64,000 nucleotides of DNA from an uncultured Siphonobacter sp. (GCA_913775095.1 CAJYIW010000013.1:1-64000); one strand, 5' to 3'; numbered from the stretch's first letter, positions 16,813-25,683 are shown. The notes: generated from the letters alone by a model not told the origin. Translations and numbers: made by a program.

Positions 16813-19656
16813 ATGTCTTTGTTAAGGTCAGTCAAGCGACTTTCAAAACTTCTTACAAGTTTGTTAATATTCATGTCTTTGGATATTACTGCTCAAGTTT
16901 TGTCTTCTCCAAGAACAAAGATTCAATCCTTGCAACGCCAGGCTGAACAATATTACCTTAAGAGCAATCATCGGGATGCTATTCGGCTATTCAAAAAAGC
17001 TGTTCAGATATCTATTGAATCAAGAGACGTAGTTCAGCAGGCTAATCTTTACGTAGAGTCGAGTACGGTATACTTCGCAAATGCCCAGGATAATGAAGCC
17101 ATTTATTTATGCCGTAAGGCCATTGATTTACTGCCTAAGTCTTCCCTTGATTCAATTCGCTTTAAGGCCTATTTTAGCTTAAGTTATTTTCTAAGTGTAT
17201 TAAGAAAAACCGATTCTTCGCAATACTTCATCAACCTGACTGATCGACTGCTAGAAAGCAATACCTCTCTATCCGGTCAGACACCTTCCTATGTTGCCGC
17301 CTATTATAATCAACGAGGACTTTATTATAACAACATTGGAGACTATAGTCAGGCTGAGATCTATTTTCAGAAAGCATTCAACTTAGGTAAGCAGTATCAT
17401 CTCTCGAGTGTCTTTTCTTTTTTCAGTAATAACCTGAGTAGTCTTTATGCCAACCTGGGTTTATACCAGAAAGCTCTTTCTATTGCCTTTATAACTTTAC
17501 AGAACACTCAGGAGGATGTTAGAAGGGTACCTTATTTTCTCAATATCAGCCATATATACTTAACTCTCCATAACCTGGATCAAGCATATAGTTACCTGTT
17601 TAAAGCTCAAAAAATTTATAGTCGTTATGAGAAAAATCTGCCCACTGAACTTGTAAATTCCGAACCCAATCTACATCGAAATTGGGGAAGGTATTATGAA
17701 GCCACCCATCAAAATGCCAAAGCCCTGTTGCATTACAACAAGGCTATTAAATCCGGCCATAAATTGTGGGGCAATCGACATGAGTATTTGTCGACCATTC
17801 ATCGGGACAAAGCTGATCTCTTAAAGAATAAAGGAGATTTACGGGGAGCTTTAGAAAATTATCGATACGCTATAAATGCTGTTTATCTGGGGCCTTCTCT
17901 TAAAGCGTATGATGATCTTCCTGACCTTCACAATGGAATTCTTTCAGAAAATGAGCTTTTAGAATCATTGATTGGACAGGCTTCTGTCTTAAGTAAACTG
18001 GAAACGAAAGATCATTACCTATCCGCAAGTTTCAAAAGCTACAAACTAGCTTTGAAATTAGCCGAGAAAATCCGTCTGATGTACGATTTGCCGGATGCCA
18101 AACTATTTCTGAATCAAAAGATTTCAGTGGTAAATGAGGAAGCTCTCTCACTGGCCTACCAGCTCTATAAGAAAACCAACCAGGCTCACTATTTACATGA
18201 TGCTTTTCAGTTTACAGAGAGTATCCGGGCTTCTACTTTATCCGACGCTCGCAGAGAGCAGAACTTAAAGCGAAAGTATATCCCTCAAAGTTCTCTACTG
18301 GAAGAAAACCAGATCAAGAACCGGATCTCTTCCTTGAGAGTAAGCTACATGCAGGCAACCAGTGCGGAAGACCAGAATTTTTTTAAGCTCAAACTACTCG
18401 AAGAAGAATTAAATCTCGACAAACTCCGGCATAAACTCCGGCACTACATTCCCGACCAGCAACGGCAGGCCAGCCAGCCCGTTCAGATTGCTACTGTTCA
18501 GAACAAACTCCTTGAGCCTGCAACTGCCCTTGTCTCTTATGTCATGACTCAACGGGATGTATATGCGTTTGTTATTACCCGCAAGCAGGTGAAATGGATT
18601 CAGATTCCGTTTACGAAAAAAGAAAAAACGCTTCTTGCCCAGCTTCAGAAAAGCTTGTATAGCAATCCCGGCATTGACTCTTACAAAGGCCATGACCTGG
18701 CCTACGAAGCCTACCAGACTCTTTTTGCTCCCCTTAAATCTACTTTAACCCGTATCAACCGTCTGATTATTATTCGTGACAAGGAGCTAAATTATTTACC
18801 TTTTGAGGTACTTGAGCAAAGTAAAAATCAGAATAATTATCTTCTGAAAACGTATTCCATTCGTTATGCCTACGGGGCGTCCCTGGCTCAGATTCAATCA
18901 ATGAACCCGGAGTTAAAAGGTCCCAGAAAGGCTCTCGCCATGGCTCCTTTTTCGGACTCCTCTATCCAAAAGAACCTGATGCGGGATCAATCTTTAAGTC
19001 CGCTTCCTGCTTCGCTGGAAGAGATTCAGGCCGTTCGGGGCAAACAGTTCATTAATAAAACCGCGACCAAGAAAGAATTCCTGAACAACTATAAGTCAGC
19101 AGAAGTAATCCACCTGGCTACTCACGCCCGTACGGATGATAAAGAGGCGGAACGCTCTTTCATTGCTTTCTACCCCGACAGCTCCAACTATAAATTGTAT
19201 ACAAACGAGCTGTATAACCTGTCTTTTGATCATACCCGGATGATTGTGCTGAGTGCCTGCGAAACCGGACGGGGTCGGCTACACAGCGGGGAAGGACTCA
19301 TGAGTCTGGCCCGGGGCTTTCTCTACGGGGGTTGTCCCAGTGTGGTAACTACCCTATGGAACGCTCATGATCAATCCTCGGCCTTCCTGTCCGAACGAAT
19401 GTATTACCATTTACACGAGGGTTTACCCATCGATAAAGCCCTGCAACAGGCCAAACTGGACTTCTTTTCCTCCAAACTGGCTGCTTCTTACGATCACCCC
19501 TATTACTGGGCCAATCTTGTTCTCATTGGCGATGCTAACGTCATTTATCCATCGCACTGGGTAACGATGGGTCGGATCACGTTGGGTTTCTGCTTACTGG
19601 CCGGGGTTTTCCTGGGTATGTTTTTCTTTCGCTATCAGATGTATCATAAAAAATAG
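16813..19656 (+). CDS. Exported TPR-CHAT protein (putative caspase-like peptidase) with C-terminal membrane anchor
   Basis: From the ATG at 16813 the product is 947 residues. It opens with a signal peptide (KLLTSLLIFMSLDITAQ), then about ten TPR-type helical repeats (roughly 35-440, for example YYNQRGLYYNNIGDYSQAEIYF), a coiled region (about 470-560), and a CHAT domain (about 590-910). The CHAT catalytic pair is intact: His771 in HLATHARTD and Cys816 in VLSACETGRG. One hydrophobic segment (about residues 920-940) precedes a short basic tail, so the TPR-CHAT part is probably outside the cytoplasm, tethered to the inner membrane. CHAT peptidases of clan CD cleave partner proteins when TPRs sense a trigger. 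It faces a sigma/anti-sigma pair convergently; a functional link is inference. A TTG start at 16783 is possible but less likely. Confidence 0.85.
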   Translation: MSLLRSVKRLSKLLTSLLIFMSLDITAQVLSSPRTKIQSLQRQAEQYYLKSNHRDAIRLFKKAVQISIESRDVVQQANLYVESSTVYFANAQDNEAIYLCRKAIDLLPKSSLDSIRFKAYFSLSYFLSVLRKTDSSQYFINLTDRLLESNTSLSGQTPSYVAAYYNQRGLYYNNIGDYSQAEIYFQKAFNLGKQYHLSSVFSFFSNNLSSLYANLGLYQKALSIAFITLQNTQEDVRRVPYFLNISHIYLTLHNLDQAYSYLFKAQKIYSRYEKNLPTELVNSEPNLHRNWGRYYEATHQNAKALLHYNKAIKSGHKLWGNRHEYLSTIHRDKADLLKNKGDLRGALENYRYAINAVYLGPSLKAYDDLPDLHNGILSENELLESLIGQASVLSKLETKDHYLSASFKSYKLALKLAEKIRLMYDLPDAKLFLNQKISVVNEEALSLAYQLYKKTNQAHYLHDAFQFTESIRASTLSDARREQNLKRKYIPQSSLLEENQIKNRISSLRVSYMQATSAEDQNFFKLKLLEEELNLDKLRHKLRHYIPDQQRQASQPVQIATVQNKLLEPATALVSYVMTQRDVYAFVITRKQVKWIQIPFTKKEKTLLAQLQKSLYSNPGIDSYKGHDLAYEAYQTLFAPLKSTLTRINRLIIIRDKELNYLPFEVLEQSKNQNNYLLKTYSIRYAYGASLAQIQSMNPELKGPRKALAMAPFSDSSIQKNLMRDQSLSPLPASLEEIQAVRGKQFINKTATKKEFLNNYKSAEVIHLATHARTDDKEAERSFIAFYPDSSNYKLYTNELYNLSFDHTRMIVLSACETGRGRLHSGEGLMSLARGFLYGGCPSVVTTLWNAHDQSSAFLSERMYYHLHEGLPIDKALQQAKLDFFSSKLAASYDHPYYWANLVLIGDANVIYPSHWVTMGRITLGFCLLAGVFLGMFFFRYQMYHKK

Positions 19657-19686
19657 AAACCCTTCCTCGGGACAGGGGAAGGGTTT
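19657..19686 (+). terminator. Terminator after the CHAT-TPR gene
   Basis: Starts immediately after the stop codon: aaacccttcc / ggaagggttt, a perfect 10-bp stem with a 10-base loop ending in TTTT. Confidence 0.8.
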
Positions 19687-19759
19687 TGGGGTTGGATGTG
19701 TTAATGATACTTTTTCTTACAGAAGGTTATAGGTTGAACTGATGTCCTATCCTATATAC

Positions 19760-20491
19760 TCAGGCTTCATTTTTGCCAAACCATTTGGCAATTCTGATCT
19801 GCCAGCTGATCTTTTGTTTGTCTAACCAACTGATATCGTAGCTGAATTCAGGGTTATCCATAATTTCCTTGTAAATGCTTTCCGCTTCTTCGGGTTTGTT
19901 ATCCTGAAGATACGCCACCGTCAGATACCATTTGGAGGCATCTTTGAAGTACGGACGAACCTCACAATCAATTACCTGCTGAAGCCGGGGAATGGCATGT
20001 GAAGGTTGCTGAGTCATGACGAATGACCGTCCTGCGTAGAAATTCTCAAAGCAGATACGACTGGGTTGCTCCGAAATACGGGCTTCCCCCCCCCTCAATG
20101 TTTGATTGAGGGTGTCCGTGACCTGAATTGGACTGAGTGTTATATACGTCGTAAAAGCAACCGTCACAGCAGCGGCTGTACCAGCCGACCATTTCCACCA
20201 GGGAACTACCGCCCGATCGGGGCTTTTCAGAGGGATAATCGGAGTTTCCCTCTCGGGTTCTTCGGTCTGATTCCACTCTTCGACTTTTTCTGCGTGAATT
20301 TCTGCGACTAAATCAGCCAGCAAAAAATCATCGATTACTGAATCGGCCTGTTGCATAAATTCAACTTCCAGGGCAAATTCAGCATTGGTATTCATCTCCT
20401 GTTCGAACTTTTCACGTTCTTCTGGAGAGAGAGCATTCCGGAGATAGGCATCGATCCATTCCATTTGCTCCTGGCCTGATTTAGGTCTCAT
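19760..20491 (-). CDS. Membrane anti-sigma-like protein with periplasmic TPR-type region
   Basis: Using the ATG at 20491 gives 243 residues; a longer form from 20536 would overlap the sigma gene by 56 bases. The chosen start overlaps the sigma stop by 11 bases, typical of translational coupling. The cytoplasmic N-terminus (about 5-75) has a zf-HC2/anti-sigma-like helical pattern (WIDAYLRNALSPEEREKFEQEM) without zinc-binding Cys/His, one membrane segment (about 98-120, WSAGTAAAVTVAFTTYITL), and a C-terminal helical domain with TPR character (SHAIPRLQQVIDCEV, KWYLTVAYLQDNKPEEAESIYKEI). It probably holds the ECF sigma factor inactive until a periplasmic signal arrives. Gene order (sigma first, anti-sigma second) fits. 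Confidence 0.75.
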   Translation of the reverse strand: MRPKSGQEQMEWIDAYLRNALSPEEREKFEQEMNTNAEFALEVEFMQQADSVIDDFLLADLVAEIHAEKVEEWNQTEEPERETPIIPLKSPDRAVVPWWKWSAGTAAAVTVAFTTYITLSPIQVTDTLNQTLRGGEARISEQPSRICFENFYAGRSFVMTQQPSHAIPRLQQVIDCEVRPYFKDASKWYLTVAYLQDNKPEEAESIYKEIMDNPEFSYDISWLDKQKISWQIRIAKWFGKNEA

Positions 20492-21083
20492 AGCGAAAGA
20501 GGGCTTTGAGTTTTTGTAAACACTTGTACTTTTCATTAATGGCTACTCGTTCGTTGTCGAACCCCATCTTCTGGGCAATTTCTTTCATAGAAAGTCCGTC
20601 TCGGCGATAGGCCGTCAGGATCGCCTGACACCTTTCCCCAAGGAGCTTAAAAAGCTGTATGTATCGTTCCTGTTCTTCCCGTTCTTCCATGATCCGCTGG
20701 GCAGAAGCATCCCAGGAATCCTGACCTCCAGAGGTTGCTTCCATCTCCTGGACGTACTCACGCATCAGTCCACGCTGCTTCAGCGTATTTCGCCATCTAT
20801 TTTTGGCTAATACGAATAAAAACGCTTCAATTGTAGTTCCTTCCTGTAACTGAAAACTTCCTTTACGTACGGCTTCTACAAAGTTGAGAACCGTTGTCTG
20901 TACTAAATCATCGGCATCGTGGGAGTCTCCCCCATTTTGCATGACGAAGTATCGAACAGGACTGATATGATGGTTGTATACGTCCCGAATAGCCTCGTTT
21001 AATTCGCGACGATCATTTGAACGGAGCCTAGCGATTAATTTTTCCTGGCTCTGAGTTCCTGTCAATACCTTGAAATTTTGCAT
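20481..21083 (-). CDS. ECF-type RNA polymerase sigma-70 factor
   Basis: 200 residues with region 2 (YFVMQNGGDSHDADDLVQTTVLNFVEAV, then FLFVLAKNRWRNTLK) and region 4 (ILTAYRRDGLSMKEIAQKMG...INEKYKCLQKLKALF, a helix-turn-helix). It directs core polymerase to a stress-type promoter set. The downstream overlapping gene encodes its likely membrane anti-sigma partner. The region 2.4 sequence (AKNRWRNTLKQRG) resembles Bacteroidota ECF factors linked to CHAT/TPR proteins. A pyrimidine-rich, AT-rich leader precedes it; no exact consensus promoter is seen, which would suit autoregulation by an unusual promoter. Confidence 0.92.
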   Translation of the reverse strand: MQNFKVLTGTQSQEKLIARLRSNDRRELNEAIRDVYNHHISPVRYFVMQNGGDSHDADDLVQTTVLNFVEAVRKGSFQLQEGTTIEAFLFVLAKNRWRNTLKQRGLMREYVQEMEATSGGQDSWDASAQRIMEEREEQERYIQLFKLLGERCQAILTAYRRDGLSMKEIAQKMGFDNERVAINEKYKCLQKLKALFRYET

Positions 21084-21251
21084 ATATCAATCGAGAAGGC
21101 AAAATGTAACCTTAACCTTTAAAAAAAAATTGAAATAGATTTATAAATATCTATAAATCAAAAGATTATGAATTATTAAATTTTCTTTCCATTTCATGCC
21201 TGTCTCATCCATTCCGGGGTTTTATCCCAGCAAAACCAACGTCCGGAAACT

Positions 21252-21283
21252 AAAAAAGGCCATCCGTATGAGGAATGGCCTTT
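21252..21283 (-). terminator. Terminator downstream of rlmB
   Basis: aaaggccat / atggccttt stem; on the minus strand it is followed by a run of six T. It ends the GWxTD-rlmB transcript and insulates the sigma gene. Confidence 0.8.
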
Positions 21284-21300
21284 CACAATGGTATGCGTAG

Positions 21301-22137
21301 CTAGGAGATTCGCTGACGAATGGCCTCATAAAGAATGATAGCATTGGCTACGGATACGTTCAGAGACGCCACCCGGCCGGTCATCGGAATACTGACCAGT
21401 TCGTCGGCACTTCTCAGCAACTGATCCGAGATACCGTCTTCTTCAGAACCCATAATAATGGCGGTTGGCACCGAAAAATCGGCTTCGTACAAGGTTTTGG
21501 AAACCTTCTCAGTACAGGCCACCACCTGGATACCTGAATTTTGCAGAAAACGTACCGTTTCCTGTAAATCATTCTCCCGGCAGACGGGCAAAAAGTTAAG
21601 GGCCCCCGACGAGGTTTTCATGGCGTCCGAATTAATCTGAGCCCCACCTTTGGCCGGAATGACAAGGGCCTGTACGCCAGCACATTCAGCCGTTCGGGCA
21701 ATGGCTCCGAAGTTTCGTACGTCAGTTACCCGATCCAGCACCAGCAATAAGGGCGTTTTTCCCTGCTCAAAGATATCCGCTACGACATTTTCCAGCTTGG
21801 CATAATGGATGGCCGAAATGAACGCAATAACGCCCTGATGGTTCTTGCGGGTGATTTGATCCAGCTTCTGCTTGGGTACTTTCTGCGTTGGAATATTCCG
21901 TAAACGGGCAAATTCCAGCACTTCCAGATTACCCAGCTCCCGCTGTACCAGCAATTTATCAATTTCCTTTCCCGCCCGGATTGCTTCCAACACGGGCTGA
22001 ATACCAAATATGAATTCTGACTTTACCTCGCCCTGTGGCCGGGGCCGGGCGTAAAATGGCTTTCTTTCGCGGTGTTCGCCGCCCTCTCCTTTTGTTCTGG
22101 GTTCGCTACCCTCTACTCGATTTCCCCGTTTCTCCAT
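21301..22137 (-). CDS. rlmB: 23S rRNA (guanosine-2'-O-)-methyltransferase, RlmB/SpoU family
   Basis: 278 residues. A basic, low-complexity N-terminal extension (about 1-38) precedes the SpoU substrate-binding domain (EFIFGIQPVLEAIRAGKEIDKL) and the knotted SPOUT catalytic domain with motif 1 NFGAIARTAECAG, motif 2 IIMGSEEDGIS and motif 3 SLNVSVANAIILYEAIR. It probably methylates the 2'-hydroxyl of G2251 in the ribosomal P-loop; other SpoU targets are possible. The start overlaps the end of the upstream GWxTD gene by 25 bases, so the two are coupled. Confidence 0.92.
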   Translation of the reverse strand: MEKRGNRVEGSEPRTKGEGGEHRERKPFYARPRPQGEVKSEFIFGIQPVLEAIRAGKEIDKLLVQRELGNLEVLEFARLRNIPTQKVPKQKLDQITRKNHQGVIAFISAIHYAKLENVVADIFEQGKTPLLLVLDRVTDVRNFGAIARTAECAGVQALVIPAKGGAQINSDAMKTSSGALNFLPVCRENDLQETVRFLQNSGIQVVACTEKVSKTLYEADFSVPTAIIMGSEEDGISDQLLRSADELVSIPMTGRVASLNVSVANAIILYEAIRQRIS

Positions 22138-23387
22138 GCTTCGACGGCTGGATACCAGATTGGCTGGAACTCTACGAATCTTGCAAGCTCGTAGTGGTCT
22201 TCCACAAACTGATTATTCCGTTTATTGAACGTAAAATTTATTTCTGAAAATTGTGAATTTCGTTTGGTATATACCCATACTTCGCGGTCCTTACTGCGGT
22301 TCACGCGAGTAGGGGGACCCATGATAATGTACACCATTCCCCGATCGGTTTTCCATCCTTCCTTGTATGAGGTAAACAGATCATTGGCCCGCTCAACCCG
22401 TCGGTAAAAAGCGGCAATGCTACGCTTGGCCGTCTGCTGGTTGCCATTGGAAATGGCCAGCCAGTAGCGATCCAGCGAACGCTTGGGTTCGGCACCCGTT
22501 CGTAAATCGTTAACCTCCTGATTAGTACTCATGTAAATCAGAGGCCGTGACAATTGCTGAGCGTAGGTATAGCGGGGGTAACGATCGGCTACGCCTATAA
22601 TTCCGATTCCGTAGGTATCGGTCGTATCGCGTACGATGTAATGCAGTCCTTCGCGTTTGACGACAAAGTTTTTGTTCGTCGTCACGCGGGACGATGAATC
22701 GACAAACAGTCGCTTCGGCTGGGGTTTCAATGTGGCCATGGGAGGCAGAGCGACATCGAAATCAAAGTTATAGTGGAAAAGTAAAAAGCTGGTATCTACT
22801 TTATTCAGACTGGCCAGCCGAACGGTGTCGCCCTGACGAACGTAGTTCTCGAGCAAAGGCGTGACTCCGTCTTTATCAAACATGGCATAGTAATCACTGA
22901 CTTTTCCCGACCGGAATCGAACAAATGTATCGTGCGTGGTCATCCCGCCTTTGGCATCCGTAATTTCCGTCATTACTACGCCCGTATAGACCTGCCCTGC
23001 CGGTTTAGGGAAATCGAACCAAATCGTGAAGTAAGCTCCTGATCCATTCGACTTACGGGTAAAATTTTCTCCTTCCGTCAGCGTTACTGGTTTATTCCCC
23101 TGAAGTTCCTGCCGACTGCCATAATCAGGCAATACCTTATAACGAATGCGAAATTCCTGAGCGAACTCCGCCGAGGTCAGGTTCCGGTCCGGCTGGATGT
23201 GCAGATAAGTACGAAGCTGAGAGTTATTGTCCAGAAAACGGCTGCGAACCGAAAAAAGAAACGCATCAGTCGATCGGTTTACGGAGCTTCCCCCGGGCAC
23301 CGCATTACGCGACTGGGTCTTGACCGAGGATGACTTGCAGCCCGCCAGCAGAATCAGGATGGAGCTTAAGTAAATCAGGTGTTTCAT
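22113..23387 (-). CDS. GWxTD-domain lipoprotein
   Basis: 424 residues with a lipobox LAGC (lipidated Cys17), placing it in the envelope. The N-terminal part is beta-rich and unassigned; the C-terminal part holds the GWxTD domain signature YKEGWKTDRGMVYIIMGPP and the conserved VWVYTKRN segment. GWxTD is a Bacteroidota-wide family without known biochemistry. A probable promoter lies at 23408-23440. The downstream rlmB overlaps its 3' end by 25 bases, an odd pairing of an envelope protein and an rRNA methyltransferase, most likely just operon economy. Confidence 0.88.
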   Translation of the reverse strand: MKHLIYLSSILILLAGCKSSSVKTQSRNAVPGGSSVNRSTDAFLFSVRSRFLDNNSQLRTYLHIQPDRNLTSAEFAQEFRIRYKVLPDYGSRQELQGNKPVTLTEGENFTRKSNGSGAYFTIWFDFPKPAGQVYTGVVMTEITDAKGGMTTHDTFVRFRSGKVSDYYAMFDKDGVTPLLENYVRQGDTVRLASLNKVDTSFLLFHYNFDFDVALPPMATLKPQPKRLFVDSSSRVTTNKNFVVKREGLHYIVRDTTDTYGIGIIGVADRYPRYTYAQQLSRPLIYMSTNQEVNDLRTGAEPKRSLDRYWLAISNGNQQTAKRSIAAFYRRVERANDLFTSYKEGWKTDRGMVYIIMGPPTRVNRSKDREVWVYTKRNSQFSEINFTFNKRNNQFVEDHYELARFVEFQPIWYPAVEAWRNGEIE

Positions 23388-23407
23388 GAATTCATGGACG
23401 AATGGTA

Positions 23408-23440
23408 CAAAGATGCGTTATTTTCTTAAGATCACCCGAA
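23408..23440 (-). promoter_or_regulatory. Probable promoter of the GWxTD gene
   Basis: On the minus strand TTCG (23437-23440), 21 bases, then CATCTTTG (23408-23415): each element is one mismatch from TTTG / TAnnTTTG and the spacing is ideal. It lies 20 bases upstream of the ATG. Confidence 0.45.
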
Positions 23441-23565
23441 TATCGCGGGGACTGTCTGAAAGCATTAACGAAAAAGTTTACTCTTCTCACTTTCAATCAG
23501 TCATAAATTTTCCGGTTTTCGAAGGAAGATGGTATTTTTGAACTCTTATATCACGTCTTACAGCG

Positions 23566-23595
23566 ACGGACACACGTCAATGTGGGTCCGTTTTT
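23566..23595 (+). terminator. Terminator-like hairpin just upstream of the methyltransferase start
   Basis: acggacacac / gtgggtccgt pairs except for one A-G mismatch, with a six-base loop, then TTTTT at 23591-23595. The T run ends 9 bases before the ATG at 23605, so it may be a transcription attenuator or a start-site-occluding leader structure. Confidence 0.5.
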
Positions 23596-23604
23596 ATTCA
23601 TATC

Positions 23605-24375
23605 ATGTATAAAACCACTGAAATAGCGTCTTCGGAACTCGCTTCTGATAACCCTGTTCACCAACGCTTGCTATTCCCTTACATCAAAGCTGCTGACCTG
23701 GTCAGTGGGAATCTTTTAGAAATTGGCTGCGGTACGGGTCGTGGCGTAGCGGTTTTAGCCCCTTCGGTGACCCATTACACGGGCGTCGATAAAAACGAAC
23801 CGCTGATGAATAAATTAAGTCAGGAATATCCGGCTTTCCAATTCATCGACATGTTTTTGCCGCCGCTGAAAAATCTGCCGGACAATCACTTTGATTACAT
23901 TGTTACCTTTCAGGTCATTGAACACATTGAAGACGACGATTTTTTTATTCGGGAAGCCTTTCGTGTACTCAAGCCCGGCGGGAAGCTCTTGCTGACCACC
24001 GTCAACAAGAAATATTCGCTCTCCGTCAACCCCTGGCATGTTCGGGAATATACGGCTACGGAATTAAAAAATCTGATCCTCAGGTATTTTCCCAGCATTG
24101 ATACGCAGGGCGTGCATGGCAACGAGAAGGTTTGGGCGTATTATGAAGAAAATAAGAAGTCGGTTCAGAAGATCACGCGTTTCGACATTTTCAATCTACA
24201 GCATCGTCTGCCCCGCCGCTGGTTACAGGTTCCCTACGACATTGCCAACCGACTCAGTCGGAACATCATTCAAAAGTCGGATGTTAAACTAGTTTCCGAC
24301 ATTACTTACAAAGATTACTTCCTCAGCAACGATGCCGAGAATTGTTTCGACTTCTTTTACGTTGCAACCAAGTAA
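23605..24375 (+). CDS. Class I SAM-dependent methyltransferase
   Basis: 256 residues with the Rossmann methyltransferase motifs: motif I LEIGCGTGRG (about 38-47), an acidic residue after beta-2 (YTGVDKNEPLM), motif II/III FDYIVTFQVIEHIEDD and VLKPGGKLLLTTVNK. It is the methyltransf_11 type seen in small-molecule and cell-surface pathways; the substrate is not apparent. A hairpin with T run lies directly before the start codon. Downstream, inverted repeats separate it from hemW. Confidence 0.88.
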   Translation: MYKTTEIASSELASDNPVHQRLLFPYIKAADLVSGNLLEIGCGTGRGVAVLAPSVTHYTGVDKNEPLMNKLSQEYPAFQFIDMFLPPLKNLPDNHFDYIVTFQVIEHIEDDDFFIREAFRVLKPGGKLLLTTVNKKYSLSVNPWHVREYTATELKNLILRYFPSIDTQGVHGNEKVWAYYEENKKSVQKITRFDIFNLQHRLPRRWLQVPYDIANRLSRNIIQKSDVKLVSDITYKDYFLSNDAENCFDFFYVATK

Positions 24376-24377
24376 GT

Positions 24378-24508
24378 AGTTTTCAGTTGTCGGTTTTCAG
24401 TTTTCAGGTCTTGGTCTGTCCATGAATCGGTCAGGGTTACAACTGATGGAATACGTTCAAGTATGCCGATGGAACACTGAAAACCGACCACTGAAAATTG
24501 ACAACTGA
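24378..24508. repeat. Inverted-repeat element of GTCGGTTTTCAG units
   Basis: The left arm (24381-24407) reads ttcagttgtcggttttcag plus ttttcag; the right arm (about 24475-24507) is its reverse complement with an extra unit (ctgaaaaccgaccactgaaa then attgacaactga). About 70 unrelated bases lie between them. The arms are built from degenerate copies of a 12-14 base unit (TTGTCGGTTTTCAG, TTGTCAATTTTCAG, TGGTCGGTTTTCAG). The right arm ends one base before the hemW ATG. It looks like a decayed small mobile element or an intergenic repeat cluster. Confidence 0.6.
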
Positions 24509-25642
24509 ATGCATTTATACCTCCATATTCCCTTCTGCCGGCAGGCTTGTTATTACTGTGACTTTCATTTCAGTACTTCCCTCAACGGAAGGGCGGAAAT
24601 GGTAGAGGCTATTTGTCGGGAGATGGTGGTAAGGAAAAACTACTTACCCTCCCCTGAGATTGATACGATTTACTTTGGAGGAGGTACGCCTTCCCTTCTG
24701 GAAGAGGCTGACTTTCAGGCCATTTTTCGTACCATCCATCAGGAGTTTACGGTCAGTCCTGGGGCAGAAATCACGCTGGAGGCCAACCCGGACGATCTTT
24801 CCCTGGAAAAACTCAGGCTGTTCAAAAGTGTGGGGATTAACCGCCTGAGCATTGGCATTCAGTCGTTTCATGAGCCTCATCTCAAGCACTTACACCGCAT
24901 TCATTCCGCCGAAGAAGCCCAGCATTGTGTGCGTATGGCCCAGAGCGTAGGCTTTGAGAACATTACCATTGATCTAATCTACGCCATTCCTTCTCAGGAG
25001 TCCGATCCACACGCCATCTGGCGAAAAGACCTCGCTCAGGCGATGGCTTTGAATGTTCCGCATATTTCCGCGTATTGCCTGACCATTGAGCCCCAGACTG
25101 TCTTTGGAAAATGGCTGAAAACGAAACGCATCTCTCCCATTGATGATGCCTTTGCCGCCGAACAGTTTCAGATTCTTCTGGATACCTTACGCCAGCACGG
25201 ATACGAGCAATACGAGATTTCTAATTTTGCCCGCCCCGGTCGTCACAGCCAGCATAATAGCAGTTACTGGCTTCAGCATCCTTACCTGGGTGTAGGGCCC
25301 TCGGCTCATAGCTATGACGGGAAGCAGACCCGGCAGTATAATCTTTCCAATAATGCCCGCTACGTTTCAGCTCTGGCCAGGGACGAAATTCCTGCGGAAA
25401 TGGAAACGCTGAGCGAACAGGACCTGATCAACGAATACGTATTAACCAGCCTTCGTACCCAATGGGGAACGAACCTGACCACCATGCGTGAGCTTTCGCC
25501 GGAAGGCTATGCGTTCATGGAGAAAATCTTACCTGAATTACAAACCAAAGGCTGGATTAGGGCAGAAGCTTCCCGGATTTATCTGACTGAAGCAGGAAAA
25601 CTATTTGCCGATCGTGTCGCGGAAGAGTTATTCTGGGTTTAG
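24509..25642 (+). CDS. hemW: Radical SAM heme chaperone HemW
   Basis: 377 residues. The CX3CX2C cluster motif that binds the SAM-cleaving 4Fe-4S cluster is at Cys10, Cys14 and Cys17 (HIPFCRQACYYCDFHF); YFGGGTPSLL and ISIGIQS-like (RLSIGIQSFHE) SAM-site motifs follow, and a C-terminal HemN_C wing domain (YLGVGPSAHSYDG, EYVLTSLRTQWG) ends it. The single-Cys pattern without the extra cysteine of HemN marks it as HemW, which delivers heme, not coproporphyrinogen oxidase. The start ATG abuts the repeat element at 24378-24508, so its leader is formed by repeat sequence. Confidence 0.93.
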   Translation: MHLYLHIPFCRQACYYCDFHFSTSLNGRAEMVEAICREMVVRKNYLPSPEIDTIYFGGGTPSLLEEADFQAIFRTIHQEFTVSPGAEITLEANPDDLSLEKLRLFKSVGINRLSIGIQSFHEPHLKHLHRIHSAEEAQHCVRMAQSVGFENITIDLIYAIPSQESDPHAIWRKDLAQAMALNVPHISAYCLTIEPQTVFGKWLKTKRISPIDDAFAAEQFQILLDTLRQHGYEQYEISNFARPGRHSQHNSSYWLQHPYLGVGPSAHSYDGKQTRQYNLSNNARYVSALARDEIPAEMETLSEQDLINEYVLTSLRTQWGTNLTTMRELSPEGYAFMEKILPELQTKGWIRAEASRIYLTEAGKLFADRVAEELFWV

Positions 25643-25683
25643 GCTTTTTTGGGGCTTCATTCATCAAAATAGCGTCAGACGTG

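Noticed and set aside
20492-20536. Longer start for the anti-sigma-like protein
   Set aside because: Would overlap the sigma gene by 56 bases; the ATG at 20491 gives the usual short overlap.
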